Below are positions 14,401-25,060 of a stretch of DNA of 64,000 nucleotides, piece by piece. The notes below the pieces were generated by a model. That model did not search any database. It had not been told where the DNA came from and saw nothing but the letters and a program-made list of their open reading frames with translations. A program made the position numbers and the translations under genes. Within the stretch, counting starts at the first letter, position 1; the number at the start of each line of letters is the position of its first letter. Source of the stretch: Bursaphelenchus xylophilus (taxonomy: Eukaryota > Nematoda > Chromadorea > Rhabditida > Aphelenchoididae); assembly GCA_904066235.2 (NCBI GenBank), contig CAJFCV020000005.1, positions 3,715,501 through 3,779,500 on the forward strand. The letters are read 5' to 3'.

Positions 14401-16877
14401 AATGAAGTCGTGCAAAAAAAAGCAATTTTAGTACGCACAATGAGAACTTTCAGCTAAAAATCAATTGCTGAGGAAGATTATTCTATTTTGAAGACAACCT
14501 TCTTCTATTCCTCAATCAAAACCCGTCATCAACTTCACAGTAGGCCCCTCGACGCCGACTTCAAGGAGTTCAAATCAAAATTTCAATATTCATAGTTGGG
14601 ATAACAAAAAAATACCTTCAACAAAAGGTGCGTCAAGTTAAAAACTACTCTCCAATCCACAAAATCATCCCCTAAGATTACTGTAACTAAACTCCTGGAC
14701 CTCCCACTTCTTCTGCCCCCTAGAATATTCCCATCTTCTCAATTATGCGCCGTTCCATTTGTCATCAAAGAGGATTCTTTCAAACAAAAGGACCTGCCCA
14801 AGTTCCATGGGGCATAATTCGGAATAAAAAACCGACTGAACCTTTTCCCGGATCGCACAAAAACCGTGTTGTGCGAGGATGCGACAAGCGAAAGGACGAA
14901 GGAAGATGGCCAACGGGAGGCTAACAAATTCGATTTGAACGCCGTTTCCGAGACACTTTTTGCCCTTGGAAAGGGGGGAATTGGGAGCGTCTGAATTCAG
15001 CTGTCATCCACTCGTTATAAGACGCGAATAATTGAGAGGACTTTGTTTTCATGGTCTTCGTCTTATTCATGGGCCATTATAAGGTGAAATTTGAAGAAAC
15101 CCGTCAAATCTACCTCATCTCATAGGAGTAAATAGACAAAAGCCCTATTTTTCATCGAATTTGTAACAAACACGGCTTCGGAACGAAACAAAGCATTTTT
15201 TACTTAGGCTAATATCCCATCCAGTTGGTATATAACACAAAAAATCAAACATTTCTCGAAAATTCTCTCAGATCCCGGCCATAATAGAATTTTTTGGGCC
15301 TTGGTCAACATTTTCATATCTCTCAGAGCTTCCGTAAAAGTTCACCAAACAAGATTACCCTTCAGAGGAAGAGCTGAACTTATCCTCCCCTTAAAAATCA
15401 TATGCCCTTTCAAATTTCAGCTGAAACTTGCAACAATGGCATTACCGATTTCCCATTCAAGTCCCGAAGAGCCCGACCATCCTCACGGAAATCCAATTTC
15501 GTTTTGAGGAATAATCAAGAGCGTATCGGGATCTCCAGAAAGTGTTCATTCCGAAGGAATAGGCCCCTCTGAAGGGCCTTCTGGATAAACAATAGGGCAT
15601 CTTTCACCTCGAACCCGTCAGTTCGGCCCAAAAACAGGCATTTCTGGATATTAGACGTGTCATTTCCATAAACAAGACGTCATATTTGGTCAGTTTATAT
15701 TATACACAGCCAAAAAATTTTAAAATAAAAAAATTTTTACATTCTCCAGAATGAAGTCTAGTGCAATATAAAAAATATGTCCCTTCCTACATCAGACATT
15801 ACATCACAAAGTGTTTCAGCCCTCCAATTTTTCTCAGCATCGGGTTTAAAGCCGTGAAACACGGGTGACTTCTCGGCCGCCAATTTAGCCGAAAACCTCG
15901 GCCCCAAAACAGATTGCTGGGTAAATTGGTTTCGGCGGTTCAAGAAACACTTGACGGAAATTTTAAAACCCTGTAAAAGGTTTGCATTCAAAATGCCGTT
16001 TTTTATTTGAATTATGGGACAGTTCGAAGAACAAGTAACAAAAATGACGGCTTTGGATAAAAAAGATTGACGCAACTAAACAATTTATGCCCAATTATAT
16101 CGCTTTACATTCCTCTAGTCACATACGAAATTATGAAATCAAGTAATAGCTTCAAAAAAATTTTTTTGGCCAAAAATAAAAGAACAGCGCCTAAAAACTC
16201 ACTTGGCATCATTTCCAACCAAATCAAACCATCCAACATCAGCCAATTCATCTTTATACACACCATAACGAGCTTGTTTGGAGAACGCCATGAATCGGAG
16301 CCGAATTGGGTAATCCACTTGCAGTTCACCCGTTTTCTCATGGTCTAAAAATAGAACTCGTCAGACAAAATCAAGGAAAAAGCAAAAAACTCAAAAATAT
16401 GTAGAAAAAAGATTTGGATAAAAATCCAAGATTAACTCAGAAGTTTCCACAAGGCCTCTGTCAACTAATTACAAACGATAACGTCTTATTTTACATACCT
16501 AAATCTAAGAATCTCATTTTTTCATTAAAAAAGTAGCTAAAACAAGGTACATCTCCAAAAAGGCCAAAACTCCCCTCGTTATTATCTAAAGTTTCTCTTA
16601 GCAACTACAAGAACATAAAAACAAATGCGTTCCAGCAAAAAAACACGTGGACATTATCTCAAAGCACAATAAAAATCAAAAACTCTCTGTCCGAACTGCA
16701 AGAACCACTTGGAATCAATAAATGCATGCCTAAAATCAAAACAAACAAGACGAAAACAGTCAACATACCTTTGTAATACTTCATGGCCAGCTTATGAACA
16801 CGATCCAACGGGAATCCGAAGACCAATTCGACGGAATCGAGCGTGATCTCCTGTTGGTTCTCTTCATTCTCGGCCAT
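5457..16877 (-). CDS. ACBD3: ACBD3/GCP60-like Golgi protein (acyl-CoA-binding plus GOLD domain)
   Basis: Golgi-resident scaffold related to vertebrate ACBD3, which binds giantin and PI4KB. Eight exons (16769-16877, 16203-16344, 12540-12677, 11559-11624, 11406-11493, 6901-7165, 5803-6233, 5457-5573) join in phase to 451 residues. Exons 1-3 encode the acyl-CoA-binding domain ([42 protein letters not shown]). Exons 4-6 encode a glutamine-rich helical region ([34 protein letters not shown]) and an acidic linker. Exons 7-8 form the GOLD domain: [28 protein letters not shown], an acidic loop, [17 protein letters not shown], then [20 protein letters not shown] and [16 protein letters not shown]. Introns of 3.5-4.2 kb make it the longest gene here; one of them hosts a complete gene on the other strand. 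Confidence 0.94.
8246..11144 (+). CDS. F-box / leucine-rich-repeat protein, nested in an ACBD3 intron
   Basis: Probable substrate-recognition subunit of an SCF ubiquitin ligase; target unknown. Eight exons (8246-8353, 8461-8666, 8732-8876, 8912-9012, 9397-9572, 9640-9749, 10422-10706, 10815-11144) join in phase to 486 residues. Residues 1-36 look like an F-box ([20 protein letters not shown] then RRWKDVM). The rest is leucine-rich repeats of the FBXL type: [114 protein letters not shown]. It is antisense to ACBD3 and lies wholly within its 7166-11405 intron. Intron 4 holds a TA-flanked MITE and intron 6 an RFX-type X-box. I do not recognise a specific orthologue. The first two exon joins are the least certain. 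Confidence 0.88.
9084..9329. mobile_element. TA-flanked MITE, family A copy 1 (GATCCAGTGGCAAA ends)
   Basis: The left end CAGTGGGGGACCTGATCCAG is matched by a right end CTGGATCGGGTCCTTCCCTG in reverse complement. Inner blocks GGAATTATCAAAAATGTGGC and CTTCCCTCTCCAAGTG are mirrored by CTTGGAGAGGGAAGC. TA dinucleotides flank both ends. Related copies: 56301-56760 and about 60472-60712. It sits in intron 4 of the F-box gene. Confidence 0.85.
9798..9811. promoter_or_regulatory. Exact X-box (RFX/DAF-19 site) match
   Basis: GTTGTTATGACAAC fits RYYNYYATRRNRAC at every position. In nematodes such sites drive ciliary genes, normally within a few hundred bases of a start codon; this one lies in intron 6 of the nested F-box gene. 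Function unproven. Confidence 0.4.
12800..13357 (+). other. Unassigned 185-codon open frame in an ACBD3 intron
   Basis: An uninterrupted frame antisense to ACBD3 inside its 3.5-kb third intron. The product would be basic and rich in lysine, phenylalanine and serine, with no domain I recognise. The sequence is AT-rich like the surrounding intron, so chance is the likeliest explanation. It is listed because of its length. Confidence 0.12.
13665..13930. mobile_element. Foldback element, family B copy 1 (AAGGAAGGTACTTCTATGG ends)
   Basis: The left end AAGGAAGGTACTTCTATGGG is the reverse complement of the right end CCCATAGAAGTACCTTCC. The arms continue through TCGAGTTACAGGTCGAGTCA and GCCTAATTTTG / AAAATTAGGC with a small central loop. 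A related foldback with similar ends lies at 54318-54724. It sits in ACBD3 intron 3, with no ORF of its own. Confidence 0.8.
14093..14401 (+). other. Unassigned 102-codon open frame, coding-like composition
   Basis: An ATG-to-TGA frame antisense to ACBD3 in the same intron as family B copy 1. It is somewhat more GC-rich than its surroundings and the product looks protein-like ([40 protein letters not shown]). I recognise no family. It could be an exon of an unannotated gene, a gene remnant or chance. Confidence 0.22.
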
Positions 16878-19210
16878 CGTGAAAGATTACTGATCCAGGA
16901 CGGAATTCAAGAGGAATTCGCTGGGAAAGGACGTGTAATTCTTGCTTTCCGGGTCGAATTCTCCGTTTTCGTGGATCTGCAACGTTGGAAAACGAGAAAA
17001 ATGCGGCGGAACGCCAAGAATTTGTTTTTCGTGGTGGGACGCGGGAAGGAGGGTGGCGATGATGGAATTTGAATGTTTTTCTACTGCTAAATGGTTTCAT
17101 CTTGTAAACAAACGCATATTATTGAGCTAGAAAGGAGTTGCGATGATTTTTATACGATATGAACATCATTTTTAGCGCATTTTACATTACACTACCTTTT
17201 CTTGAAAACTTTTTTGAAACTTCAATTTTCACAATAAATTATACTTTGACAACATTTAGTAACTGTCAAAATAGAAGTGAGACTTCCTCATTCTTTAAAT
17301 TAATTTTCTTTATCTGACTTTTCACATTAACCAGCTCAATTTTGATGTTCCACATGACCTTGAATTATATCGGATAAATGCGAATTCCCTCGCCTGCAAC
17401 TCTTGGATCAAATTTGTTCCACTTTCCCGGGAAAGCCTTCAATTTGCTGTTCGGTTCGTTTCAAGTAACAAAAAGTTGTTTGTAATTGTCTTTATTATTC
17501 TTCGAAAAAACGGGACTCGAGTTCGAACCCGATGAGAATTTGGGTGCAAAGGTTGGTGTGGAAAGGTTTCCGGTTCCTCCAAGACGATTCACAAGGGCTT
17601 CTAGGTATATTTGGTGAAGTTTATTTTAATTTTGATGGTTTAAATTTATGGTACTACAGTAATTTTTTATAGGCATATTTGATAATTAAAAAAAAAATCA
17701 AATTTTTGTAAAATACGTGTGTAGATGTTGACTTTGTATAAAATTTGGCTATCCAAAAGTAAAATATGCCCTTTGATTTTTCGGGCTAAAATATCAAAAA
17801 AAAATGATCAAGTTTTTACACAAAAATCATCGTCGTTCCCAAATTTGGTACCCTAATTTTTCGACTTTTTTGCCTGTATTTTTTTCATAATGAGCTATGC
17901 AAGATCGCTTTTACTTATTCTAAATGAACACAAACAACTTCGTATTGCTTCCAAATTCTATAAAAGTCAAAATTTTCAAGATCTCTGAACTGACCTCTCT
18001 CAAATTGGGCTCGAAATTGGATTAAGACTACACTAAATTTTAATTACTCTTCTTTTCGCTTTCCTAGAATTGTTTATGCAAAGCGTTCTCAACTTTCGAA
18101 TAACGACCGTCTCAGACGCGTCTAAATATTTAAAGGGTCCTTGGAGACAAAAACTGGTGAAAGAGGCAAGTGTAATACAAATTTTGTCTCACAAAATGAG
18201 GTTAGATGGTATCACACGTGTTAGTTTAGGGGTGTAATGCTATCTAAAGCCATTTGAAGTGATCTGAGGCCAGTTTATGGGCAAAAGTTATATTAGTTTA
18301 GGTGTATGATAATACTCGATTTTTTTGGGCCTCCCCTTTTTAAATTGTAAAATATGGCGTTTTTTAACACATAGGTTTGTACTATTACATATGCTTTACA
18401 CCATTTTGAAGTAATATCAGCCAATTAAGCCAAAAAATACTATATTATTTTAGGAACCGATTATCATCCAACCCATTTTTGCTCCCATCTTTTCTCCTAT
18501 TTGATGTTATGTACAATGGGAGCGTTTCGGTCCAGTTAATCCTTTCAGCAGGAAGTTCTCTTTTCAAAAATGGCCAGGACACACTTTCTCACACTTTTTT
18601 CCGTGTAAAAGCCCAAATTCTCCTTTCCGGTGAAGCATTTCCTGGAGTGGATGGGAAACCAAGGTGGTTTGTGAGGACGTGGGAGATCCTGCAAGAAGTT
18701 TGGAGTAGATATTGGGGATATAAAATGAAGAAAACGAAGGGGGTTTGACGTTTTTGTAAGATAACAGATAGTTGAATTGGTTGGGAAAACAGCTTAAAAT
18801 AATCCAGAAAGTCATTCCTGGAAGATTTTACGCTCTATGAAAAATATAAATATCCGAAATAGAGCATGATGTAAAAATTTTTATGCATTTTAAAGATCAA
18901 ACTTTAAGCAAAAATTTCTCGTTGTGCCGACCAGTCGATTTCATTTAAATTTGGCGCACCTTTTCTGTCTAGAACACGTATCAATTTCTAAAATTTTTTT
19001 CTAACAATTTCGAATGCATCCGGGATAATCAGCAATCTTTTTTGCGAGAGAGTACGGAAAATGTGGAGAGACGGTCAGAGAAAAAAACTTTTTTGTCCGT
19101 TTCTTTTTGTTTTTCGCCTGGAAAAAGATGATCTTGGTTAGAAACAAAATACTACGCTTTTTTTTTTTTAAAGTTGTAGAATTGCAAAAAATTTTTTTTG
19201 ATGATCTATC
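16878..19210. other. Gene desert, first part
   Basis: AT-rich sequence upstream of ACBD3. The first 200 bp should hold the ACBD3 promoter and 5' UTR. No further gene, RNA gene or convincing exon seen. One GTAAAATACG motif near 17709. Confidence 0.5.
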
Positions 19211-19361
19211 AGTCTGTCGGGAAAATAACGGCGGATCGTCGCGCCTCCGAATCGCCCATCATCGCTTTGCGACTGCAAGCCGCGACTTGGGATTTGGTGC
19301 GCGATAGCGGCGAGGCGAGACATTTTTCTGCGACGATCCGCCGTTATTTTCCCGACAGACT
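19211..19361. mobile_element. Palindromic element with GTCTGTCGGGAAAATAACGG ends, family C copy 1
   Basis: The ends GTCTGTCGGGAAAATAACGG and CCGTTATTTTCCCGACAGAC are exact reverse complements. The perfect arms extend about 30 bp (through CGGATCGTCG) around a GC-rich centre of about 90 bp. A shorter relative with the same GTCTGTCGGGAAAATA end is at 53003-53133. No coding capacity. Confidence 0.85.
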
Positions 19362-20865
19362 AATAAATTACCCTTTAAATTGACTCCAATCCACTTTCCT
19401 CTTCAATTGACTTGTTTTGCATGTTCAATTTGCGTTTTCTTATCCTTGTTTATTACTTTTTCCCTCCGCAAAAAACAGGAGAAAATAATGCGGAGAAAAG
19501 TAAAATTGAAAGGAGATATCGAGTGTTTCGCGGAGACTTTTATTTCCCCATTTATATTACTCTCGAGCTTTTCAAGTACCCCGAGGGGAAATCCGTGGAC
19601 ATACTCGGGATTTGTGTGATTTTTTAATGTTTTTAGTAGCATTACATACTTTTTATATGTTATTTTTAATGGGAGAAAAATTTCGGCTCTCCGTATTTTT
19701 GGCTTTTTTAAAACTATACGAGTATTTTTGCAGCAGATTTTTTGTTAAATTTTTTATTTAATATTTTTAAAAAAAATCAAAAAATTTTATTTTGTTTCGT
19801 TCTTTGGCCATTTCAAAATTCTGTTCTTTTTACCTCGAACGTTGTGAAATGTTGTTATAACAACCAACGTGCTGAATAAGCTCGTTATGAATCACTTCCC
19901 CAGGCTATTTGACAGCGTTGAAGTCTATGCCGGATTTGGAAATAGAGGTGGAAATTGAGGGCTAGCAAAATGGCCAGACTTTGGCCATAGGTGAATTGAA
20001 AGTTGACTCAAACTGAGGAGGCTGGGAAATTTTGAAATTACAGTAAGATTCTCGGCCATTCTCTGAATAGATTACAATTGATGATTGTAATTTTTCATAG
20101 AGAGGAGCTGAGCGTATTTTACAATAATTTTGTATGATATAAGAAAAGATTGCCTCAGTTTCTTCTGTTAATTTTGTCAAGCATAGGATTTGTTTTGTAT
20201 TTGTAATTTATTATCTATGATTTTTTCAATTTTGTACTTTTCAATTGTCTCATTCTTCACTACTAACTACTACAAACCCCTTTCATTTTTCCACTCTCCA
20301 TAACAAGCTACTCAAAAATGACAACTCACAAGACCTGTTAATCCCAAAATTGTCCAAAACTAACTCTTCCGGCTACGAACTACGTCATCATTTCCATTTT
20401 CTCACTGGGTAATTTCGCGAGATTTGGGGTCTCTGTAGTTCAAACAGTGAAATGGTCTTATTTTAGAAGCTCCAAAAAAGCGGATTTTGCGTCAAAACGA
20501 AGGGAAAAGGGGTCTACTCTTTAGATTTCGCGAAAAAGAGCGAAATTATTAATCCGCGCGTGCAGGCCATGCAAATCATCGGACACTTCCCTCGAGGTCA
20601 TGGGTCTCGAGGGGAAGGTGCGTGGAGGATTTTGCTCAATAATCCAGGTTTTATTTTTTGGCCAAGTCTTTTATGAGGGACTTGGGAAAAGTTTTATTAG
20701 CGGATTAATTTTTTGGCGTTGAATGTAGGCAAAAAAGTATTTTAAAAGAAGAAGCCGTAGAGTTTGAGTGGGAATTATAGGCCCAAAGATCTGAAAATAC
20801 GTGATATTCTCTTCTAAGATTGTGGCAGCGAAATTAGTTATGAAATGTTGGCCATGTTTTGAATA
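19362..20865. other. Gene desert, second part
   Basis: No gene recognised. It contains an exact RFX X-box match (19851-19864) and one GTAAAATACG motif near 20111 (reverse orientation). Confidence 0.45.
19851..19864. promoter_or_regulatory. Exact palindromic X-box (RFX/DAF-19 site) match
   Basis: GTTGTTATAACAAC is a perfect two-fold palindrome fitting RYYNYYATRRNRAC. It lies in the gene desert about 3 kb upstream of ACBD3 and over 12 kb from Pellino, so no obvious target gene exists in the window. Confidence 0.4.
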
Positions 20866-21969
20866 CAGGGTGTTTCAAGAAATTTGGCAGAAACTAGTTG
20901 CGAATATTTTTGGGCTCTTGCTAGTTATCGCAGAAATTCTTTTTGTTTCTAAAACTTGACAGCGGGCGGTTTTGTACTGAACAAAAAAAAATTTTTTCGT
21001 CGGCGGAGAGGCCAGTTCTCGGCGGAGACATTTGGGGCCTTTTTTAAAAATCACACCTTATTACATGGCGGAAACTCTGTTACAGTGGCCGAAATCATGT
21101 TTACGTTACACCTCCGTGGATTTTACGGTATGCTTTTTTTGCGTTTTCGATTTTACGCAACATCCGCGGAGGCGCGGCGGAGACCTCAGATTTCGGCGGA
21201 CTTTGTTTTGGGCCCTCGGTTTTTGCAAATCCATGTTGGAAAAAAGGTTGGGGCGATTTTTTGTTGTCATCCGATGCACAGATGGCAAAAATTTTGTACT
21301 TTTTCCCCCCGGCGGAGGATTCGGCGGAGGCTTTATCAAAGGGTCAGAACAGTCTTAGGAGTCCGGGAAAAAAACTCAGCTACAAGAATCCATCACAGCA
21401 ACATCATTTTTCTTATTTTTTGGTCCGGCGGACACATCGGCGGAGGATTCGGCGGAGGCTTTATCAAAAGAGTCAAACTTTTGTTTTGACCCTTTGATAA
21501 AGCCTCCGCCGAATCCTCCGCCGGGGGGAAAAAGTACAAAATTTTTGCCATCTGTGCATCGGATGACAACAAAAAATCGCCCCAACCTTTTTTCCAACAT
21601 GGATTTGCAAAAACCGAGGGCCCAAAACAAAGTCCGCCGAAATCTGAGGTCTCCGCCGCGCCTCCGCGGATGTTGCGTAAAATCGAAAACGCAAAAAAAG
21701 CATACCGTAAAATCCACGGAGGTGTAACGTAAACATGATTTCGGCCACTGTAACAGAGTTTCCGCCATGTAATAAGGTGTGATTTTTAAAAAAGGCCCCA
21801 AATGCCTCCGCCGAGAACTGGCCTCTCCGCCGACGAAAAAAATTTTTTTTTTGTTCAGTACAAAACCGCCCGCTGTCAAGTTTTAGAAACAAAAAGAATT
21901 TCTGCGATAACTAGCAAGAGCTCAAAAATATTCGCAACTAGTTTCTGCCAAATTTCTTGAAACACCCTG
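20866..21969. mobile_element. 1.1-kb foldback transposon with arms of about 480 bp, TA-flanked
   Basis: The termini are CAGGGTGTTTCAAGAAATTT and AAATTTCTTGAAACACCCTG, both bordered by TA (20864-20865, 21970-21971). The arms (about 20866-21342 and 21486-21969) are almost identical inverted copies, rich in GGCGGAG/CTCCGCC blocks, with a loop of about 145 bp that contains a further partial copy of the GGATTCGGCGGAGGCTTTAT block. Near-identical open frames read from both arms are products of this symmetry. No transposase motif is visible, so it is non-autonomous, probably Tc1/mariner-mobilised. The near-perfect arms suggest a recent insertion or arm correction. Confidence 0.92.
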
Positions 21970-23240
21970 TATAAAAGCTCGTTCGTTGCAGAAGTTAAAC
22001 ACCGTATTTTACCCTTAAAAATAAATTTTATTTTCATGAAATTTGACACAAATTAAAATTCTAATTTTTTTCAGGCGTTTACGAATTTTTGGCTCGCATT
22101 TTAGAGAAACTGTAGTGATTTTTGAGTCGAAAATTGTCATTGTTTTGCGATTTTCGAAAGAAAATCAACTTTTCTGTTCGATGATTATAATTTTCCTACA
22201 AAAAAAATCATCTTTTTCTTCCAAGGTTATGCATGCAAATTTCCAAAAAAGCACCGTTGGTCATCGAGAGCTGACTTTTATCTCCCAAAAAATCCCAAAG
22301 CCGTTTTCAAAATTTTTTAAGGTCCACTTATTTCCGGGCCATGACAAATTCCAATCGCCATTATCTTCTCTAATTGTAAATTTCTATCCTATTTCCCCCC
22401 CCCCCCAAAGAATGGATTATAAAAAAAAATTATTCATATCTTGCTCCCATTCTCAAAGTGCACCCTATTAAGAATGCCTGAAGAGTGTCGCCAAAGGACA
22501 AATGTCCTCAAGGGGTTGGGCCCAGAAGTCTGTACTTTCGGAATTATCGTGGAAAAAACTATTTCCATCAGCTATTTTTGACTCCGTTTTAAGGCGGCAA
22601 AGGGTATTTTTCGGACATTTATGAGGGATTCCGGGAAAATTCCAAAACTTTTTCGAACATGATGATCGGCTACGCGTTTCCGGTCATGGAAATTTTTTTC
22701 TTTAAAACGGTAGAAAGCCACAATAGGCATGAACTTTGCGAGCTGCGAAAAAATCTTTCTATTGTGTTGTTTAGAACAAACTTTGACCATTTTTAAAATT
22801 TTTTGAATTACCGAAATTAAAATTTTTTTGCAACAAAATATCCAAATCCCCTTCTTCATCTTCCGTGCCATGCTATTTGCCTTCCTTCTGCGTTTTATTT
22901 GCTATCAAATCTATTTTTTGTTTGCGCGACCTTCAACCAGCTGGATTTGCATTTCATTTCGCAGCTGTCATCTGGAGATTCCCAGCCCAAAAAAAACGCG
23001 GAACAAAGGCAGGGGTGCTTTTAAATGGGTTTTTGATATTGTCGAAATTTGACAAGCTCCTTTTTGGGGGAGCTCTGCGACAAGTGGCGGGGAAGGAGAT
23101 GAGCTCTGGGAATTTTTTTGAAAAGATTTTTTGGACCTCTCTTTGATAATCGTATAGTAGCGTAGGAAAAAATGATTGTAAGAAGATTAAAGCTTGCTTC
23201 AAAATATTTTTTTGAATTGCAAAATTTTCAAAGAATAGAA

Positions 23241-23395
23241 GGATAAGGGGGGACCAAGGCAAATTTTTTTGAACCAAATGTTGAAAAACTTTATTCCTTC
23301 AATTTCGATGAAACTTGGTAAAGATCAAGTCTATAACTTGCTAAGCCATAACCGAGAATGCCAGTTCCTAATTTGCAGAGACCGCCGGGATTTTT
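23241..23395. repeat. Dispersed repeat, GGGG(A)CCAAGGC family, copy 2
   Basis: Starts GATAAGGGGGGACCAAGGC and contains TTCGATGAAACTTGG, aligning with the copy in the gluconokinase intron. Confidence 0.55.
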
Positions 23396-24894
23396 CATTC
23401 CAAATGTTAATATAGTCATGGTTAATATAACTTAATCTCAAAGGTCCCATTTGCTTCCTTGTCGATATTTCTACCGCGTGTTTCAACAAAGATTCGTGAG
23501 GAAACATTTTTTTTATGAATTTGGTTAGCGAATTGTGTAAACATAGACGTACGCAAACGCCAATATCAACCTTGTTAGCAAAAAAGAACTACTAGTTTTG
23601 TTGTTGATGTCAATAGGTTTATGGTGTAAAAAGTCGAGGAAGAAGGCATTACAAGTGGGAATTGAGACAATAAATGTTAAATTGTTGTGGGAAACAAAGC
23701 GCAATGACCACTAGGATCAATTTTATATCATCATGGCACTTTTAATCACAAAATTTTCAAAATGTCGTCAAACACCGCAGCTTTTTTTGGATAGTAGTTA
23801 TAAAATATGCAATTTAGACTTCTTTAAAACTGTTGTCTAACTTTGAGAGCAATTTTTATCCAATTTCAGGACATTTTTATATTGTTCATGACATTTGTTG
23901 CTCTAAATTTTCTTTTTTTATGGAAAATTTTCACTTTTACCCCGAAAAAACTAGAATAATCATTCGCAGGCGTTTCTCAGACCATTTTCACATTTTTACA
24001 GGCCATATTTATTCTATCTAGGATCAGAGTTTAATCTTAAAAACACCAATTTTACTCAAAAATCAGCAAATTTTTCAAAAACCACCGTTTTCTTCAAAAA
24101 AGTTCAAATTTACGCCCTTGAGGGCTACCCCAAACCAAAAGTACATCGTAAAATCGCTCTCACTACCGTTGAATGTCTGTTCCAAATGCCCGACGATTCC
24201 TTTGATCAACAGACTCTGATCAAATGACGTTCATCTTCCACTTCTTTCAACGATCTGCCCTATTTTTTACTCTTCGAAAGTTCAAATGTCATAAAATCAC
24301 GACAAATTCGTTCACAAAACGTCATGATTGAAATGAGTAACGTTGGGGGATAGCATTGCCTTGTTTATCAGTAAAGTTATCAATATAAACATGGAAAAGT
24401 AAAGTTTTGGTGATTAAAAAGACGTTTGCATTTACTGAGCTATCAAAAAAATTTCCGAAATGTGTTGGAAATGCTATGCAGAGGAATTGAAACGGCTGAG
24501 GAAGAGATTGTGGAGGAATGTGCACATATGCGTAAGTAGAAATTTTGGGAAAAATGAGGGCCAGATTTTGAGATTTTTTCATTTTTTGATGACTTTTCGT
24601 TGACACAGCGAGCTAAAGCACGGATATAAAGGGTTCCCGACAAAGTGGTTTTGACATAAAAAGATAAAATACAGCAATTTCCTTAAGAATTTTCCGGGAA
24701 TGCCAAAAAAGTTATCCATGACAGCTGAAGTGTAAGGCTTGCAATGACTTGTAATTTTGCTTGCACGACATATCTATGCGACGTATCAATTGCTAAACTT
24801 TAGCTCGGCCATTGCAGGCACAGCGAAGGCATTGGTCAAGAATTTTTAGCCATATTTTGTTGGCCAAAGATATGGCTATCAACTCTTCTTCTTC

Positions 24895-25060
24895 TCAGTA
24901 CAGTCTCCTCATTTTGCATAGTTCCAGACCTGCAAAGAACGTTGAATATCGTGACTACGTCTGAAACGGTCAACCTAAAATTTTCAGGAATTCAAACGCA
25001 GTCTAGATAGATCATGCATGCAAAATTTGAAGTCTTTGGGATTTTCCCTGTCAACGAAAT
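24895..25060. repeat. Dispersed repeat, CTCTCCTCATTTT family, copy 2
   Basis: Carries GTCTCCTCATTTTGCATAG, GTTGAATATCGTGACTACGT, CCTAAAATTTTCAGGAATTC and GCATGCAAAATTTGAAG in the same order as the copies at 4960 and 28985. Confidence 0.55.

Noticed and set aside
17519..17545. GAGTTCGAACCCGA, a possible tRNA B-box
   Set aside because: No A-box upstream at the right distance and no cloverleaf.
20956..21892. Open frames of 108-177 codons on both strands
   Set aside because: They are mirror images produced by the inverted arms of the foldback element and match no protein family.
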